NCBI RefSeq assembly: GCF_900540665.1
Contig: NZ_UQGV01000001.1
Location: forward strand, 28,507 to 92,506
DNA length: 64,000 bases
Direction of reading: 5' to 3'
Source: an uncultured Catenibacterium sp.
Lineage (GTDB): Bacteria; Bacillota_I; Bacilli_A; Erysipelotrichales; Coprobacillaceae
Position 1 is the stretch's first letter, and every line of letters starts with the position of its first letter. The notes below the pieces were generated by a model. The model did not search any database. It had not been told where the DNA came from and was given only the letters and a program-made list of their open reading frames with translations. This document shows positions 1 through 9,357 of the stretch, piece after piece. The position numbers and the translations under genes were made by a program.

Positions 1-1
1 G

Positions 2-604
2 GGAACTGCTACAGTGTTGCAGTATCTTTCACCAATTTATATCATGATTGTCGTTTGTCTTACATTAAAGAGATTACCTAATAAGGTAGAATTATTATGT
101 ATTATCTTGGCTTTAGGTGGTGCTTTTGTGATTGCAACTCATGGTCATCTAAATGGTTTATCATTAACACCTGCAGGATTATTCTGGGATATTGCCTGTG
201 GTTTTACGAGTGCTGCTTATTCTATCTATCCTAAGCGTCTGATGGCTGTATATGGCAGTGTTCCAGTCACTGGTATAGGAATGTTATTCGGCGGTATTGC
301 GCTATTATGTGCAGGCAAGACATGGACTCTTGCCCCTGCATTAGACTTAGCTGGAGTACTTGCAACAATAGGTATTATAGTAATAGGAACAGCAGTTGCC
401 TTCACATTATATTTACAGGGAGTTGTAGATATTGGTCCAGTCAAGGCAAGTATGATTGCAAGTATTGAACCTGTATCAGCTATATTATTTGCGTTTGTAT
501 GGTTATCTACACCATTCAAATGTATTGATCTTGTTGGTTTTACGATGATTCTTGTGACAATCTTCTTATTAGCTCTTCCTAGTGATCAAGTATCAAATTC
601 ATAA
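2..604 (+). CDS. EamA/DMT-family transporter, 5'-truncated by window edge
   Basis: C-terminal part of a drug/metabolite transporter of the EamA type, an inner-membrane permease usually exporting amino acids or metabolites. The reading frame is already open at base 2 (residues GTATVLQYLSPI), so the GTG at 14 is an internal Val and the gene starts outside the window. About six hydrophobic helices are visible, ending in a short polar tail, which fits the second EamA repeat plus the end of the first (full proteins are about 290-300 residues with ten helices). The substrate cannot be read from sequence. Confidence 0.85.
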   Translation, partial: GTATVLQYLSPIYIMIVVCLTLKRLPNKVELLCIILALGGAFVIATHGHLNGLSLTPAGLFWDIACGFTSAAYSIYPKRLMAVYGSVPVTGIGMLFGGIALLCAGKTWTLAPALDLAGVLATIGIIVIGTAVAFTLYLQGVVDIGPVKASMIASIEPVSAILFAFVWLSTPFKCIDLVGFTMILVTIFLLALPSDQVSNS

Positions 605-650
605 CTATTACATATATTTTGTAATATAATAATATTAGGGAGTGGTTAAT

Positions 651-1034
651 ATGGAGAAGTTAAAGAAGGGGATTCCATTTCTCATTTATATGATGATTTG
701 GTCTTTATATATTTTATTTGCCTGGTCAAGAACACATCCAGGACAGATTATTGAAGTGTCATTATTTATATTATATTTAGTGTTGCCGACATCAGCTTTT
801 ATTATATCAGTGCTTTACGGTCAGTCAGACCATCGTGCTATTTATTTGCTTACATTATTCTTTGGTATGATGGAAATACTTGGCTGTTATTTAAGCTTTA
901 TTCATGTATCGTTGACTGATATTGAAAAGATATTGGTACCAAGTTCAGAAATAGTATTATATGGTGTGATCCCGTCATTACTTGGAATCATGATTGGACA
1001 ATATATAAACAAACAGAACCGCTACAACATGTAG
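651..1034 (+). CDS. small integral membrane protein, unknown function
   Basis: A 127-residue protein with four hydrophobic segments (roughly residues 8-26, 35-57, 65-85 and 98-117), short loops and a basic C-terminus. I do not recognise a family. The ATG at 651 is chosen because AGGGAG lies 8-13 bases upstream; the GTG at 642 overlaps that ribosome site. It follows the DMT transporter by 46 bases and may be cotranscribed with it. The stop codon lies inside a terminator hairpin shared with the convergent ABC permease gene. Confidence 0.6.
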   Translation: MEKLKKGIPFLIYMMIWSLYILFAWSRTHPGQIIEVSLFILYLVLPTSAFIISVLYGQSDHRAIYLLTLFFGMMEILGCYLSFIHVSLTDIEKILVPSSEIVLYGVIPSLLGIMIGQYINKQNRYNM

Positions 1035-1045
1035 CGGTTCTTTGT
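1015..1045. terminator. bidirectional hairpin terminator
   Basis: Perfect 11-bp arms AGAACCGCTAC and GTAGCGGTTCT (1015-1025 and 1031-1041) separated by five bases, with T-rich sequence after and A-rich before. It sits between convergent genes and overlaps the stop of the upstream one. Confidence 0.8.
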
Positions 1046-1650
1046 TAGAGTTCTTTGTTGTTAAGGATGCTGATTGTACTTCTATAAGAGATGATCAAAG
1101 CAAATAGTACAATGAATGCATATATTCCAATGAGTAGGAATGCTGAAATTTGACTCATCAACATGCCTACTGAAGTCGCACCACTTGCAACTGCAAGAAA
1201 TAAAACAAGCATCAACATTAAGACAATAATAGTTGCCTTTTCACGACCGTACTTCATCATTACAGGAATCGTGATAGAAATATATATGAATGCGGAAAAG
1301 AGCATGGCAAGCTGGACAATTGTTGTTTCTAAGTTAATATGAGTTGCGGAACTTATAAGGAAAGCAATCAGCCATGATATGAATGTAACAGTGAGTGCAT
1401 AGATATATTTCTCTAAACAGTATTCTCTCTTACTAAAAGGCAGGGCAAAGAGATAAGTCATCTCATTGTGATACATATCATAAGAAAATGAATTGAAGAC
1501 AAGTCCTGTTCCCATAAATGTAAGATAACTAGAAATAGACGCAAATCCAGAATTTGCATAAGCCATAATCAGACAGATTACAACAATCGTTACAATATAC
1601 TTTATTTGAGACTTGAGTAATAATAAATCTTTTTTGAGTAGTCCTTTCAT
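1045..1650 (-). CDS. ABC-2 type transporter permease
   Basis: A 201-residue membrane subunit with six hydrophobic segments, beginning MKGLLKKDLLLLK, typical of ABC-2 permeases that pair with YtrB/BcrA-like ATPases. Its start overlaps the stop of the ATPase gene by four bases (ATGA type), so the two are translationally coupled. With the GntR gene upstream they form a three-gene minus-strand operon. In related YtrA-regulated systems such exporters respond to cell-wall or membrane-active compounds; the actual cargo is unknown here. The LFALPFSKREY segment matches the cytoplasmic loop after the second helix seen in ABC2_membrane_5-type proteins. Confidence 0.8.
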   Translation of the reverse strand: MKGLLKKDLLLLKSQIKYIVTIVVICLIMAYANSGFASISSYLTFMGTGLVFNSFSYDMYHNEMTYLFALPFSKREYCLEKYIYALTVTFISWLIAFLISSATHINLETTIVQLAMLFSAFIYISITIPVMMKYGREKATIIVLMLMLVLFLAVASGATSVGMLMSQISAFLLIGIYAFIVLFALIISYRSTISILNNKEL

Positions 1651-2465
1651 AAGCGCTCTCCTTTTAATAGAATAGGAATCATTGTATCAATATGATTCTG
1701 TTCAATCACAATAGTAGGATAGTTTTCACTATAGAACTGTCTTTCGTTTGTAAGACATGAATAACCAAATGGTTCTTTCATTACTTCCAGCAGATAATCT
1801 TTATCTAAGCTTTTATAATCTTCTTTAGATACCTTTAACACACCATATTGAGACAGAAGTGTATCCATTTCTTCATGCATGATGATTTGTCCATGATCGA
1901 TAATATAAAGATCATCACATAATGATTCTAAATCACTAGATATATGAGAAGAAATAAGAATAGTACAATCTTCTTTTTCCATATAATCTCTCAGTATATC
2001 TAGTATTTCATCTCTAGTAAGAACATCGAGTCCTGCAGTTAGTTCATCTAAAATCAGTAACTGAGCATGATGTGTTAACGCAATAATGATATTCAGTTTT
2101 GCTTTCATACCTGTAGAAAATGTACGAACTTTCTTATCTAAAGGGATATCAAAACGCTGACAATAAGATTGAAACAAATCTTCGTCAAAACGTTTATAAG
2201 TACATTTTAGAATACTGATTATATCGGATACAGTAAAGAATTCACTGAACCCTGTTTCACTTAATACAACACCAATTTCCTGTTTATCAGGTATCTGTAT
2301 GTTACCTTCATCAATAGGATTAATACCAAGAATACTCTTGAATAATGTACTCTTACCAGCACCATTCATTCCTATAATTCCAGTAATAATACCTTTAGGG
2401 ATATCTAGGCTGCATTCAAGAGTAAATGAGTCATAACTCTTTTTCAAATGATCAATGTGAATCAT
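1647..2465 (-). CDS. ABC transporter ATP-binding protein
   Basis: ATPase subunit of the exporter. Walker A is GMNGAGKST (about residue 33 onward), the Q-loop region follows a VVLSETGF stretch, the signature is FSTGMKAKL and Walker B reads LLILDELTAGLD, with the H-loop in ILISSHI. The signature is a degenerate LSGGQ, as in BcrA/YtrB-type ATPases. A GGAGG immediately abuts an upstream ATG at 2471, leaving no spacing, so the second ATG at 2465 (six bases from GGAGG) is the likely start. The gene overlaps the end of the GntR gene by 14 bases, which supports one operon. Confidence 0.9.
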   Translation of the reverse strand: MIHIDHLKKSYDSFTLECSLDIPKGIITGIIGMNGAGKSTLFKSILGINPIDEGNIQIPDKQEIGVVLSETGFSEFFTVSDIISILKCTYKRFDEDLFQSYCQRFDIPLDKKVRTFSTGMKAKLNIIIALTHHAQLLILDELTAGLDVLTRDEILDILRDYMEKEDCTILISSHISSDLESLCDDLYIIDHGQIIMHEEMDTLLSQYGVLKVSKEDYKSLDKDYLLEVMKEPFGYSCLTNERQFYSENYPTIVIEQNHIDTMIPILLKGERL

Positions 2466-2838
2466 AAACATCCTCCATAATAAGAGATAACATGTCCTGC
2501 ATTTCCTGATAAGTAATGCCAGAACACTTTCCTTTTTCTATAGCACGAGATAATAGTTCTTCTGTTTCTCTTAAACAATTTTCTTTCACTTCATTTTGAG
2601 AAACCTCTAATACATAGCTTCCTTTTCCATGAACAGTGGTTGTATACCCTTCTTTTTCTAAGAAATCATATGCTTTCTTCACAGTTAAAGCACTGATCTT
2701 TAATTCTTTAGATAAAGCACGTACTGAAGGAAGTGCTTCATTAGGAGATAACTGATTAGAAAGTATTGCTTCTTTAATAGCTTCTACAATCTGTTCATAT
2801 ATAGGAACCATTGATGAATGATTAATGATAATATGCAT
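2452..2838 (-). CDS. GntR-family transcriptional regulator, YtrA type
   Basis: A 128-residue regulator with an N-terminal winged helix-turn-helix (about residues 10-75: IYEQIVEAIKEAIL, LPSVRALSKELKISALTVKKAY, HGKGSYV) and only a short helical C-terminus. That short tail, rather than a ligand-binding UTRA or FadR domain, is diagnostic of the YtrA subfamily. YtrA regulators normally repress the ABC transporter genes in their own operon, and here the gene is first in an overlapping three-gene operon with an exporter. The divergent 120-base gap before the glycosidase gene should hold its operator, but I see no clear palindrome. Confidence 0.9.
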   Translation of the reverse strand: MHIIINHSSMVPIYEQIVEAIKEAILSNQLSPNEALPSVRALSKELKISALTVKKAYDFLEKEGYTTTVHGKGSYVLEVSQNEVKENCLRETEELLSRAIEKGKCSGITYQEMQDMLSLIMEDVYDSH

Positions 2839-2928
2839 CTCTCTTCCTCCTATAAACAGTATATAACACCGTGCAATACAAAATTCAAATTATGAAAATA
2901 ATAAGCATAATCTTTCAATGTTTGATAG

Positions 2929-4398
<1,470 letters not shown>

Positions 4399-4404
4399 TA
4401 CGAA

Positions 4405-4440
4405 AAAGAAGGGCTATGAATCCATAGTCCTTCTTTAATG
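4405..4440. terminator. bidirectional hairpin terminator
   Basis: Arms AAAGAAGG-g-CTATG and CATAG-t-CCTTCTTT pair across a four-base loop, between the convergent glycosidase and rhodanese-like genes. A- and T-rich ends give a U-tract in both directions. Confidence 0.8.
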
Positions 4441-4788
4441 TTGATGTCTTTTCTGTTTTACAGAGTTACCTTCTTCAGGGCCTCTAAAATCTACTAAAGA
4501 TCCTAAATCATAGACCTTAAATCCTGCTTTGACTAATTTTCTTGAACCTTCATGTGCAGTTCCAGCTGCAAGAGCATAAACATAATATGTTGCAGTAGGA
4601 TCAAGATCTCTTTTTGCATGCTGATCAATTAGTCTTGCAGGATAACATTGTGCATCGACTGGATGTCTTACATCAAACTTTAAATCATCATCCACACATA
4701 GTAGAATAATATTCATATTATTTTGAAACTCTTCATAAGCATGATTGAATTCAAGTGTTTGTACTGCTTCTTTACGTTTAAAAAACAT
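4435..4788 (-). CDS. rhodanese-like domain protein lacking the catalytic Cys
   Basis: A 117-residue protein that looks like a single rhodanese domain: an early acidic strand and turn (KFDVRHPVDAQCYPARLI, resembling the DVR...H-GA-N-P region) followed by YYVYALAAGTAHEGSRKLVKAGF, which aligns with the VYCxxGxRS active-site loop and the helix after it. At the catalytic Cys position this protein has Ala72, so sulfur transfer is not expected; it may bind or sense a ligand instead. The family call rests on pattern only. It is transcribed alone, convergent to the glycosidase gene and divergent from tRNA-Trp. Confidence 0.55.
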   Translation of the reverse strand: MFFKRKEAVQTLEFNHAYEEFQNNMNIILLCVDDDLKFDVRHPVDAQCYPARLIDQHAKRDLDPTATYYVYALAAGTAHEGSRKLVKAGFKVYDLGSLVDFRGPEEGNSVKQKRHQH

Positions 4789-4884
4789 AGACTCACCTCA
4801 CGTATACAATAATATCATTTTCTTATGTATTTTACTATTGCTTTTTATAAATTGGTATGGTAATATAAACAAGCAGTTTAACTT

Positions 4885-4958
4885 AGGGGCTTGGTCCAAT
4901 GGTAGAACATCGGTCTCCAAAACCGTTGATACGGGTTCGATTCCTGTAGCCCCTGCCA
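4885..4958 (+). tRNA. tRNA-Trp (anticodon CCA)
   Basis: A complete cloverleaf. The acceptor arms AGGGGCT (4885-4891) and AGCCCCT (4948-4954) are perfect complements, followed by discriminator G and an encoded CCA. The anticodon loop CTCCAAA gives CCA, reading UGG. The T-arm contains GGGTTCGATTCC. The only blemish is a T-T at the base of the anticodon stem. Confidence 0.95.
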
Positions 4959-4967
4959 TCTGTAAAT

Positions 4968-4998
4968 AACGAACACTTCGGTGTTCGTTTTTTTTATT
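4968..4998 (+). terminator. tRNA-Trp terminator
   Basis: CGAACAC and GTGTTCG arms close a stable TTCG tetraloop and run directly into a long T tract, ten bases after the tRNA. Confidence 0.9.
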
Positions 4999-5034
4999 TA
5001 TTTTATGTTTATTTATTTAATACTCCTTTTGATG

Positions 5035-5043
5035 TGGTATAAT
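5035..5043 (+). promoter_or_regulatory. extended -10 promoter of the HPr-like gene
   Basis: TGG directly before TATAAT (5038-5043) forms an extended -10, with a T-rich upstream stretch and no good -35. It lies 26 bases before the ATG. Confidence 0.55.
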
Positions 5044-5068
5044 AGAGTTATGAAAGGGGTTACAATTT

Positions 5069-5338
5069 ATGGCAAAAACTTTAGCATGTATCGTAACAGA
5101 TCCAGTAGGTTTATATGCGACACCTGCAATGGATCTTATCGAAGTCGCAAAGACTTTCGACAGTGACTTTACCTTAACTTATTCAGGTAAGACTGTGAAT
5201 CTTAAATCGATGATGGGCGTTCTTTCATTAGGTATTCCAACAAAGGCAAAGATTGTGATTACTGCCGATGGAGAAGATGAAGAAACAGGTATTAAAGCAG
5301 TGCATGAAAAAATGAAAGAATTAGGTATTATCGGATAA
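5069..5338 (+). CDS. HPr-family phosphocarrier homologue with Tyr in place of the active His (Crh-like)
   Basis: An 89-residue protein of normal HPr length and fold. The usual GIHARPA active-site loop reads GLYATPA: the PEP-phosphorylated His15 is Tyr16 and the neighbouring Arg17 is Thr18. The regulatory serine region is intact, KTVNLKSMMGVLSLGI with Ser47 equivalent to HPr Ser46. Known biology: HPr shuttles phosphate from EI to EII via His15, while P-Ser46-HPr and the His-less paralogue Crh (Gln15) act as CcpA corepressors after HprK phosphorylation. By that logic this copy should not carry PTS phosphate but could still be an HprK substrate. Monocistronic, with its own promoter and terminator. 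A canonical ptsH should exist elsewhere. Confidence 0.88.
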   Translation: MAKTLACIVTDPVGLYATPAMDLIEVAKTFDSDFTLTYSGKTVNLKSMMGVLSLGIPTKAKIVITADGEDEETGIKAVHEKMKELGIIG

Positions 5339-5362
5339 AGAATGCATGATGCATTCTTTTTC
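5337..5362 (+). terminator. hairpin terminator of the HPr-like gene
   Basis: AGAATGC and GCATTCT arms immediately after the stop, followed by a T-rich run. Confidence 0.8.
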
Positions 5363-5397
5363 TTTTTTATGTATAATAGGCGTAAGGAGTTGATGGT

Positions 5398-6177
5398 ATG
5401 AAACCAATGATGTGTTTTGATGTAGATGGTACTATTAGAGGTACGACAGATGAACATATAGTATATGATTCAACGATTCTTGCGCTTAAGAAATTAAAGG
5501 AAGCAGGATATCCAATCGTTGTTTCAACAGGAAGAGGAAGAGATTCTTTCTTACGTACGGGTATACAGGATATTGCGGACTGGGATGGATTTGTGTTTAA
5601 TAACGGTCAGTTGATTACAGATGGGAAAGGCAATGTGATCAATGCCCATCATTTTAAGAATGAAGATGTTATTCATACAATTGCGAAAGCAGATGAATTG
5701 AATCTTGCAGTGACTTTGAAGAAGGAACATCGCATTATCACAAAAGAACCAGATGAATATGTCTTAGAGACACAGCGTTATTTTGGAAACCAGATAGGAC
5801 CGGTTGAAAAGTATAACGGGACTGATCTTGTCGATATGATGATTATCTATGGTCCTAAAGGGTGGGATTATAAACCATTTCTTGATTTAGAAGGTATTTC
5901 TGTATTACCAGGTTTATCCTGTTTTGCGGATGTTGCTATTGCAGGTGTATCTAAAGCAACAGGTATTATGGAATTAGGTAAAGTATTAGGTAGTGATCAT
6001 TATATATGTTTTGGTGATTCACAGAATGATATAGAAATGATGAAGCATGCCTCAACATCAATTTGTATGGGTAATGGTGATGCAATGACTAAAGCGGAAG
6101 CAGATTACGTAACTGCAGATATTGATGATGATGGTATTTATAAAGCTTGTATTCATTTTGGATATATAAAGGAGTAG
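5398..6177 (+). CDS. HAD-superfamily hydrolase, Cof type
   Basis: A 259-residue Cof-type (HAD-IIB) phosphatase, cytoplasmic, likely acting on sugar phosphates or related metabolites. Motif I is DVDGTIRG (nucleophile and acid Asp), motif II is VVSTGRGRDS, a Lys is present in the SKATGIMELGK segment, and motif IV is CFGDSQNDIEMM. The fold order and length fit the family; substrates of Cof enzymes cannot be predicted from sequence. A TATAAT at 5372 and AAGGAG eight bases before the ATG support this start. The next two genes follow with gaps of 6 and -1 bases, so the three probably form one operon. Confidence 0.88.
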   Translation: MKPMMCFDVDGTIRGTTDEHIVYDSTILALKKLKEAGYPIVVSTGRGRDSFLRTGIQDIADWDGFVFNNGQLITDGKGNVINAHHFKNEDVIHTIAKADELNLAVTLKKEHRIITKEPDEYVLETQRYFGNQIGPVEKYNGTDLVDMMIIYGPKGWDYKPFLDLEGISVLPGLSCFADVAIAGVSKATGIMELGKVLGSDHYICFGDSQNDIEMMKHASTSICMGNGDAMTKAEADYVTADIDDDGIYKACIHFGYIKE

Positions 6178-6183
6178 AGAAAA

Positions 6184-6432
6184 ATGACATTAAAAGAAGC
6201 ATATGAAACAGGTAGAGATTTAGATGTATATGTAGATAGCGAAATGGCTGATCAGGATTCACATAGTTTTGATGATTTATGGCAGTCTATTTATGATATT
6301 GTACAGGTAGCAGTAGGGGGTATTGTAGAAGAAGACCCTGAAGAATTAAAAAAAGCCATTGAATGGCTTAAGGAAACACAGGATAAAACAGAAGCCTATA
6401 AGACTTTAGATATCCCATTTGAGGTGAAGTAA
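6184..6432 (+). CDS. small acidic protein, unknown function
   Basis: An 82-residue, strongly acidic cytoplasmic protein (many Asp/Glu, no membrane segment, no Cys). It shows two likely helices, one around SHSFDDLWQSIYDIVQVAVG and one around PEELKKAIEWLKETQDK. I recognise no family. It sits between a HAD phosphatase and a dipeptidase, six bases after the first and overlapping the second by one base, so it is translated within that operon. Confidence 0.55.
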   Translation: MTLKEAYETGRDLDVYVDSEMADQDSHSFDDLWQSIYDIVQVAVGGIVEEDPEELKKAIEWLKETQDKTEAYKTLDIPFEVK

Positions 6433-7397
6433 TGAAAGTAGTAGATATGCATTGTGATACACTCTATGAGATGGAAAAGAATCACCTCTCATTAAGTGAA
6501 AATAACTTAAATATTGATTTAAAAAAGATGGAAGAAGGAGATTATCTTTTACAGAACTTCGCTATCTTCACTGAACTAAAGAAAACAGCTGATCCAGTTG
6601 ATCATGTGATGAAATGTATTGATTATTTTTATCAGGAAATGAGAAAGAATAAGGATAAGATCCACCCAGTTACAACTTATGATGAAATTATGGAAAATAC
6701 ACATAATGGTATCATGAGTGCACTGCTTACTATTGAAGAAGGGGCAGTCATTCATGAAGACCTTTCTTATTTAAGAAACTATTATCGTTTAGGTGTACGT
6801 ATGGTTGCATTAAGCTGGAATCATATCAATGGACTCACATATCCTAATTTTGATATGAATGATGATACACATGGCTATCATACATATGATGATGTACATG
6901 GTCTCACTGATGCAGGGAAAGCCTATATCAAAGAGATGGAAGATCTAGGCATGATTATTGATGTGTCTCATATGTCAGATAAATGTTTCTATGATGTGTT
7001 AGATATCGTCAAGAAACCTTTTGTGGCATCTCATTCTAATGCACGTGCTGTATGTCCTCATGCCCGTAATATGAGTGATGATATGATTTTAAAGCTTGCG
7101 CATCGTGGTGGTGTTATGGGTCTTAACTATGCTGCAGGTTTCTTAGGTGAGAATGTGGAAAAGTCACGTATTGAAGATATGGTGAAGCATATTCTTTATA
7201 TCAAGGACTTAGCAGGTATTGAATGTATTGGCTTAGGTTCTGATTTTGATGGTATTTCACAAAATCTAGAAATGAAAAATGCGTCTTATTTACCTCAATT
7301 AGAAAAGGCACTTAGAGACGCAGGATTGACAACTGAAGAAATTGAAAAAGTCTTCTATAAAAACGTATTACGTGTTTATAGAGAAATCTTGAAATAG
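6432..7397 (+). CDS. membrane dipeptidase-type peptidase (M19)
   Basis: A 321-residue metal-dependent dipeptidase of the renal dipeptidase family. The binuclear zinc ligands are visible in order: VDMHCDTLYEM (His-x-Asp), the bridging Glu in LTIEEGA, His in VSHMSD, and His in ASHSNARAVCPHARNMSD, with the substrate-binding GLGSDFDGI near the end. No signal peptide is present, so the enzyme is probably cytoplasmic, hydrolysing L,L- or L,D-dipeptides. The ATG shares its A with the stop of the preceding small gene. A terminator follows. Confidence 0.92.
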   Translation: MKVVDMHCDTLYEMEKNHLSLSENNLNIDLKKMEEGDYLLQNFAIFTELKKTADPVDHVMKCIDYFYQEMRKNKDKIHPVTTYDEIMENTHNGIMSALLTIEEGAVIHEDLSYLRNYYRLGVRMVALSWNHINGLTYPNFDMNDDTHGYHTYDDVHGLTDAGKAYIKEMEDLGMIIDVSHMSDKCFYDVLDIVKKPFVASHSNARAVCPHARNMSDDMILKLAHRGGVMGLNYAAGFLGENVEKSRIEDMVKHILYIKDLAGIECIGLGSDFDGISQNLEMKNASYLPQLEKALRDAGLTTEEIEKVFYKNVLRVYREILK

Positions 7398-7445
7398 AAA
7401 AAATGACAGGCCGTATATGATGGGGAAGCCTGTCATTTTTCTTTT
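7398..7445 (+). terminator. hairpin terminator after the M19 dipeptidase gene
   Basis: AAAAATGACAGGC and GCCTGTCATTTTT arms (7399-7411, 7428-7440) with a 16-base loop and a T-rich tail. Confidence 0.85.
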
Positions 7446-7548
7446 AATAACTTTTTGGGGGAGAAGTTATGTAGTCACTTGGGAGTATCCGTGAACTACA
7501 TATATCAATATAACGGAGAATTGTGAACGTAATATGAATATGGTTCAT

Positions 7549-7609
7549 ATTTATGTAAAATAGTGCCTTTTGAAGTTTTGAACAGATAGCAATTTATGTA
7601 AAATAGTGC
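7549..7609. repeat. two exact 18-bp direct repeats before the RpiR-fumarase genes
   Basis: ATTTATGTAAAATAGTGC occurs at 7549-7566 and again at 7592-7609, a 43-bp period (about four helical turns). The rest of the gap from 7446 to 7681 contains nothing else I recognise. The repeats lie 70-130 bases before the RpiR start, so they could be regulator binding sites; a leftover of a transposon end with internal repeats is the alternative. Confidence 0.6.
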
Positions 7610-7681
7610 ACATGTCTTTCTTTTTTTAATTTGAAAAATATTATATAATAATATAGATAAATAACATGAAGGAGAGAAAAT

Positions 7682-8506
7682 ATGAAAAATTTATTTTATC
7701 GCCTGATGATCTATCTAGATACAGCTAGTGAAACAGATACAAACTATTTTATTGCTTTATTTATGGCTAATAATTTCTATCGTATCCCAGATATGCGTAT
7801 TAGTGAACTTGCAGAAGAGTGCTTTGTATCTCCTGCGACCATTTCACGTTTCTGTCGTGCTTTAGGGTATGAAAACTTTGCGCATTTAAAACAGGAATGC
7901 AATAGTTTTCATTCTAATAATAAGAAATTCAATAATTTGATTAATATTGATTTGGAATGTATGGCACATTCACCAGAAAAGGCTACCGAAGAGTTTGCTC
8001 AGCAGATTATTGAATCCACATCACAGCTCTCAAAGATACTTGATTGGAAGATACTAGACGAAGTACTTCATTTAATTCATGATCATGATGAAGTGGCTTT
8101 CTTTGGAACGCAGTTCTCGACAAGTGCGGCAATATTACTACAGACGGATTTATTGATGTTAGAGAAGTTTACTATCGCATATATGGATTCAGAAAGACAG
8201 TTAGAATGTGCAAAACAGATGAACGAAGATTCAGTGGCGATTGTGATTTCATTGAATGGTAACTTTGAACATGTGGGACATAAGGTCTTACAGTATCTTC
8301 ATAAATCTAAATGTCATATTGTATGGATTACTTCTACTCATGAAGATAATCTAGGTATTCCTGTGGAATATAAGGTATTAGTCGGTGGTTCTCTTGAAAA
8401 TAAGACAACAAAGCATGCTTTATTAACTGCAGTACAGTTAATGAGTTTACGTTACTATAGTTTGTTTTGTCCAGATCTCAAATCAATGAAAAAGAAATTG
8501 GTGTAG
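7682..8506 (+). CDS. RpiR/MurR-family transcriptional regulator (upstream of fumarase)
   Basis: A 274-residue regulator with the RpiR layout: an N-terminal helix-turn-helix (about residues 30-75, ISELAEECFVSPATISRFCRALGYENF) and a C-terminal SIS domain that in this family binds phosphosugars or related metabolites (EVAFFGTQFSTSAAILLQ and the later ESVAIVIS-like strand). GAAGGAG precedes the ATG. It stops eight bases before the fumarase alpha start, so it is cotranscribed with the enzyme and probably controls it. A second, divergent paralogue follows the enzyme genes. Confidence 0.9.
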   Translation: MKNLFYRLMIYLDTASETDTNYFIALFMANNFYRIPDMRISELAEECFVSPATISRFCRALGYENFAHLKQECNSFHSNNKKFNNLINIDLECMAHSPEKATEEFAQQIIESTSQLSKILDWKILDEVLHLIHDHDEVAFFGTQFSTSAAILLQTDLLMLEKFTIAYMDSERQLECAKQMNEDSVAIVISLNGNFEHVGHKVLQYLHKSKCHIVWITSTHEDNLGIPVEYKVLVGGSLENKTTKHALLTAVQLMSLRYYSLFCPDLKSMKKKLV

Positions 8507-8514
8507 GTGATTAT

Positions 8515-9357
8515 ATGAGAATAATTAAATCAGAAACAATTACAGAAACAATCAAAGAATTATGTATTAAAGGAGCTTGTCATCTTCCTACAGATGTCTA
8601 TAACCGTTTATTAGAAGCCATCTCTACAGAAGATTCTCCTGTTTCTAAACATACATTAGAAATATTAAAGGAAAATGCGGATATAGCATCTCAGAACCAG
8701 GAACCCATCTGCCAGGATACAGGAATGGCATGCATTTTTGTAGAAATAGGTCAGGAAGTCTATGTAGAAGGTAACCTTACAGAAGCAATCAATGAAGGGG
8801 TCAGACAGGGATATACTGAAGGATATTTAAGAAAGAGTGTGGTGGATGATCCTGTTTTTGACCGTATTAATACAAAAGACAATACACCAGCGATTATTCA
8901 TTATGATATTGTGCCTGGAGATAAGTTAAAGATTACGGTAGCACCTAAAGGATTTGGCAGTGAAAATATGTGCCAGGTGAAGATGCTTAAACCAAGTGAT
9001 GGAATTGAGGGTGTAAAGGACTTTATCTTAAAGGTTGTAGAAGATGCAGGTCCTAACCCATGTCCTCCTATTGTGATTGGTGTAGGTATTGGTGGTACAT
9101 TTGATCATGTTACTTATCTTGCAAAGAAGGCAATGATCAAGAAGATAGAAGAACATCATCCAGATCCTCGTTATCATGCATTAGAAGAAGAAATGTTGGA
9201 AAAGGTGAATGCGACTGGTATTGGTCCTGCAGGATTTGGTGGTAAGACAACAGCGCTTGCCTTACATGTGGAAACTTGTCCTACTCATATTGCAGGTTTA
9301 CCTTGTGCTGTGGCTATCTGCTGTCATGTATCACGTCATCAGGAGGTTACATTATGA
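8515..9357 (+). CDS. class I fumarate hydratase (or tartrate dehydratase) alpha subunit
   Basis: N-terminal (alpha) domain of the two-subunit, oxygen-sensitive [4Fe-4S] hydro-lyases, 280 residues, the usual size. Cluster-type cysteines appear in the expected contexts: PICQDTGMACIF, GSENMCQVK and the CPTHIAGLPCAVAICCH tail. The enzyme interconverts fumarate and malate in the cytoplasm; L-tartrate dehydratases share the fold, so the substrate is not certain. The ATG at 8515 is chosen because GTAGGTGA lies just upstream and earlier starts would overlap the RpiR gene. Its stop overlaps the beta-subunit start (ATGA). Confidence 0.9.
   Translation: MRIIKSETITETIKELCIKGACHLPTDVYNRLLEAISTEDSPVSKHTLEILKENADIASQNQEPICQDTGMACIFVEIGQEVYVEGNLTEAINEGVRQGYTEGYLRKSVVDDPVFDRINTKDNTPAIIHYDIVPGDKLKITVAPKGFGSENMCQVKMLKPSDGIEGVKDFILKVVEDAGPNPCPPIVIGVGIGGTFDHVTYLAKKAMIKKIEEHHPDPRYHALEEEMLEKVNATGIGPAGFGGKTTALALHVETCPTHIAGLPCAVAICCHVSRHQEVTL

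Noticed and set aside
9276..9353. Longer fumarase beta ORF beginning at 9276
   Set aside because: The extra codons lie inside the alpha subunit gene; AGGAGG at 9341 points to the ATG at 9354 and family length fits.
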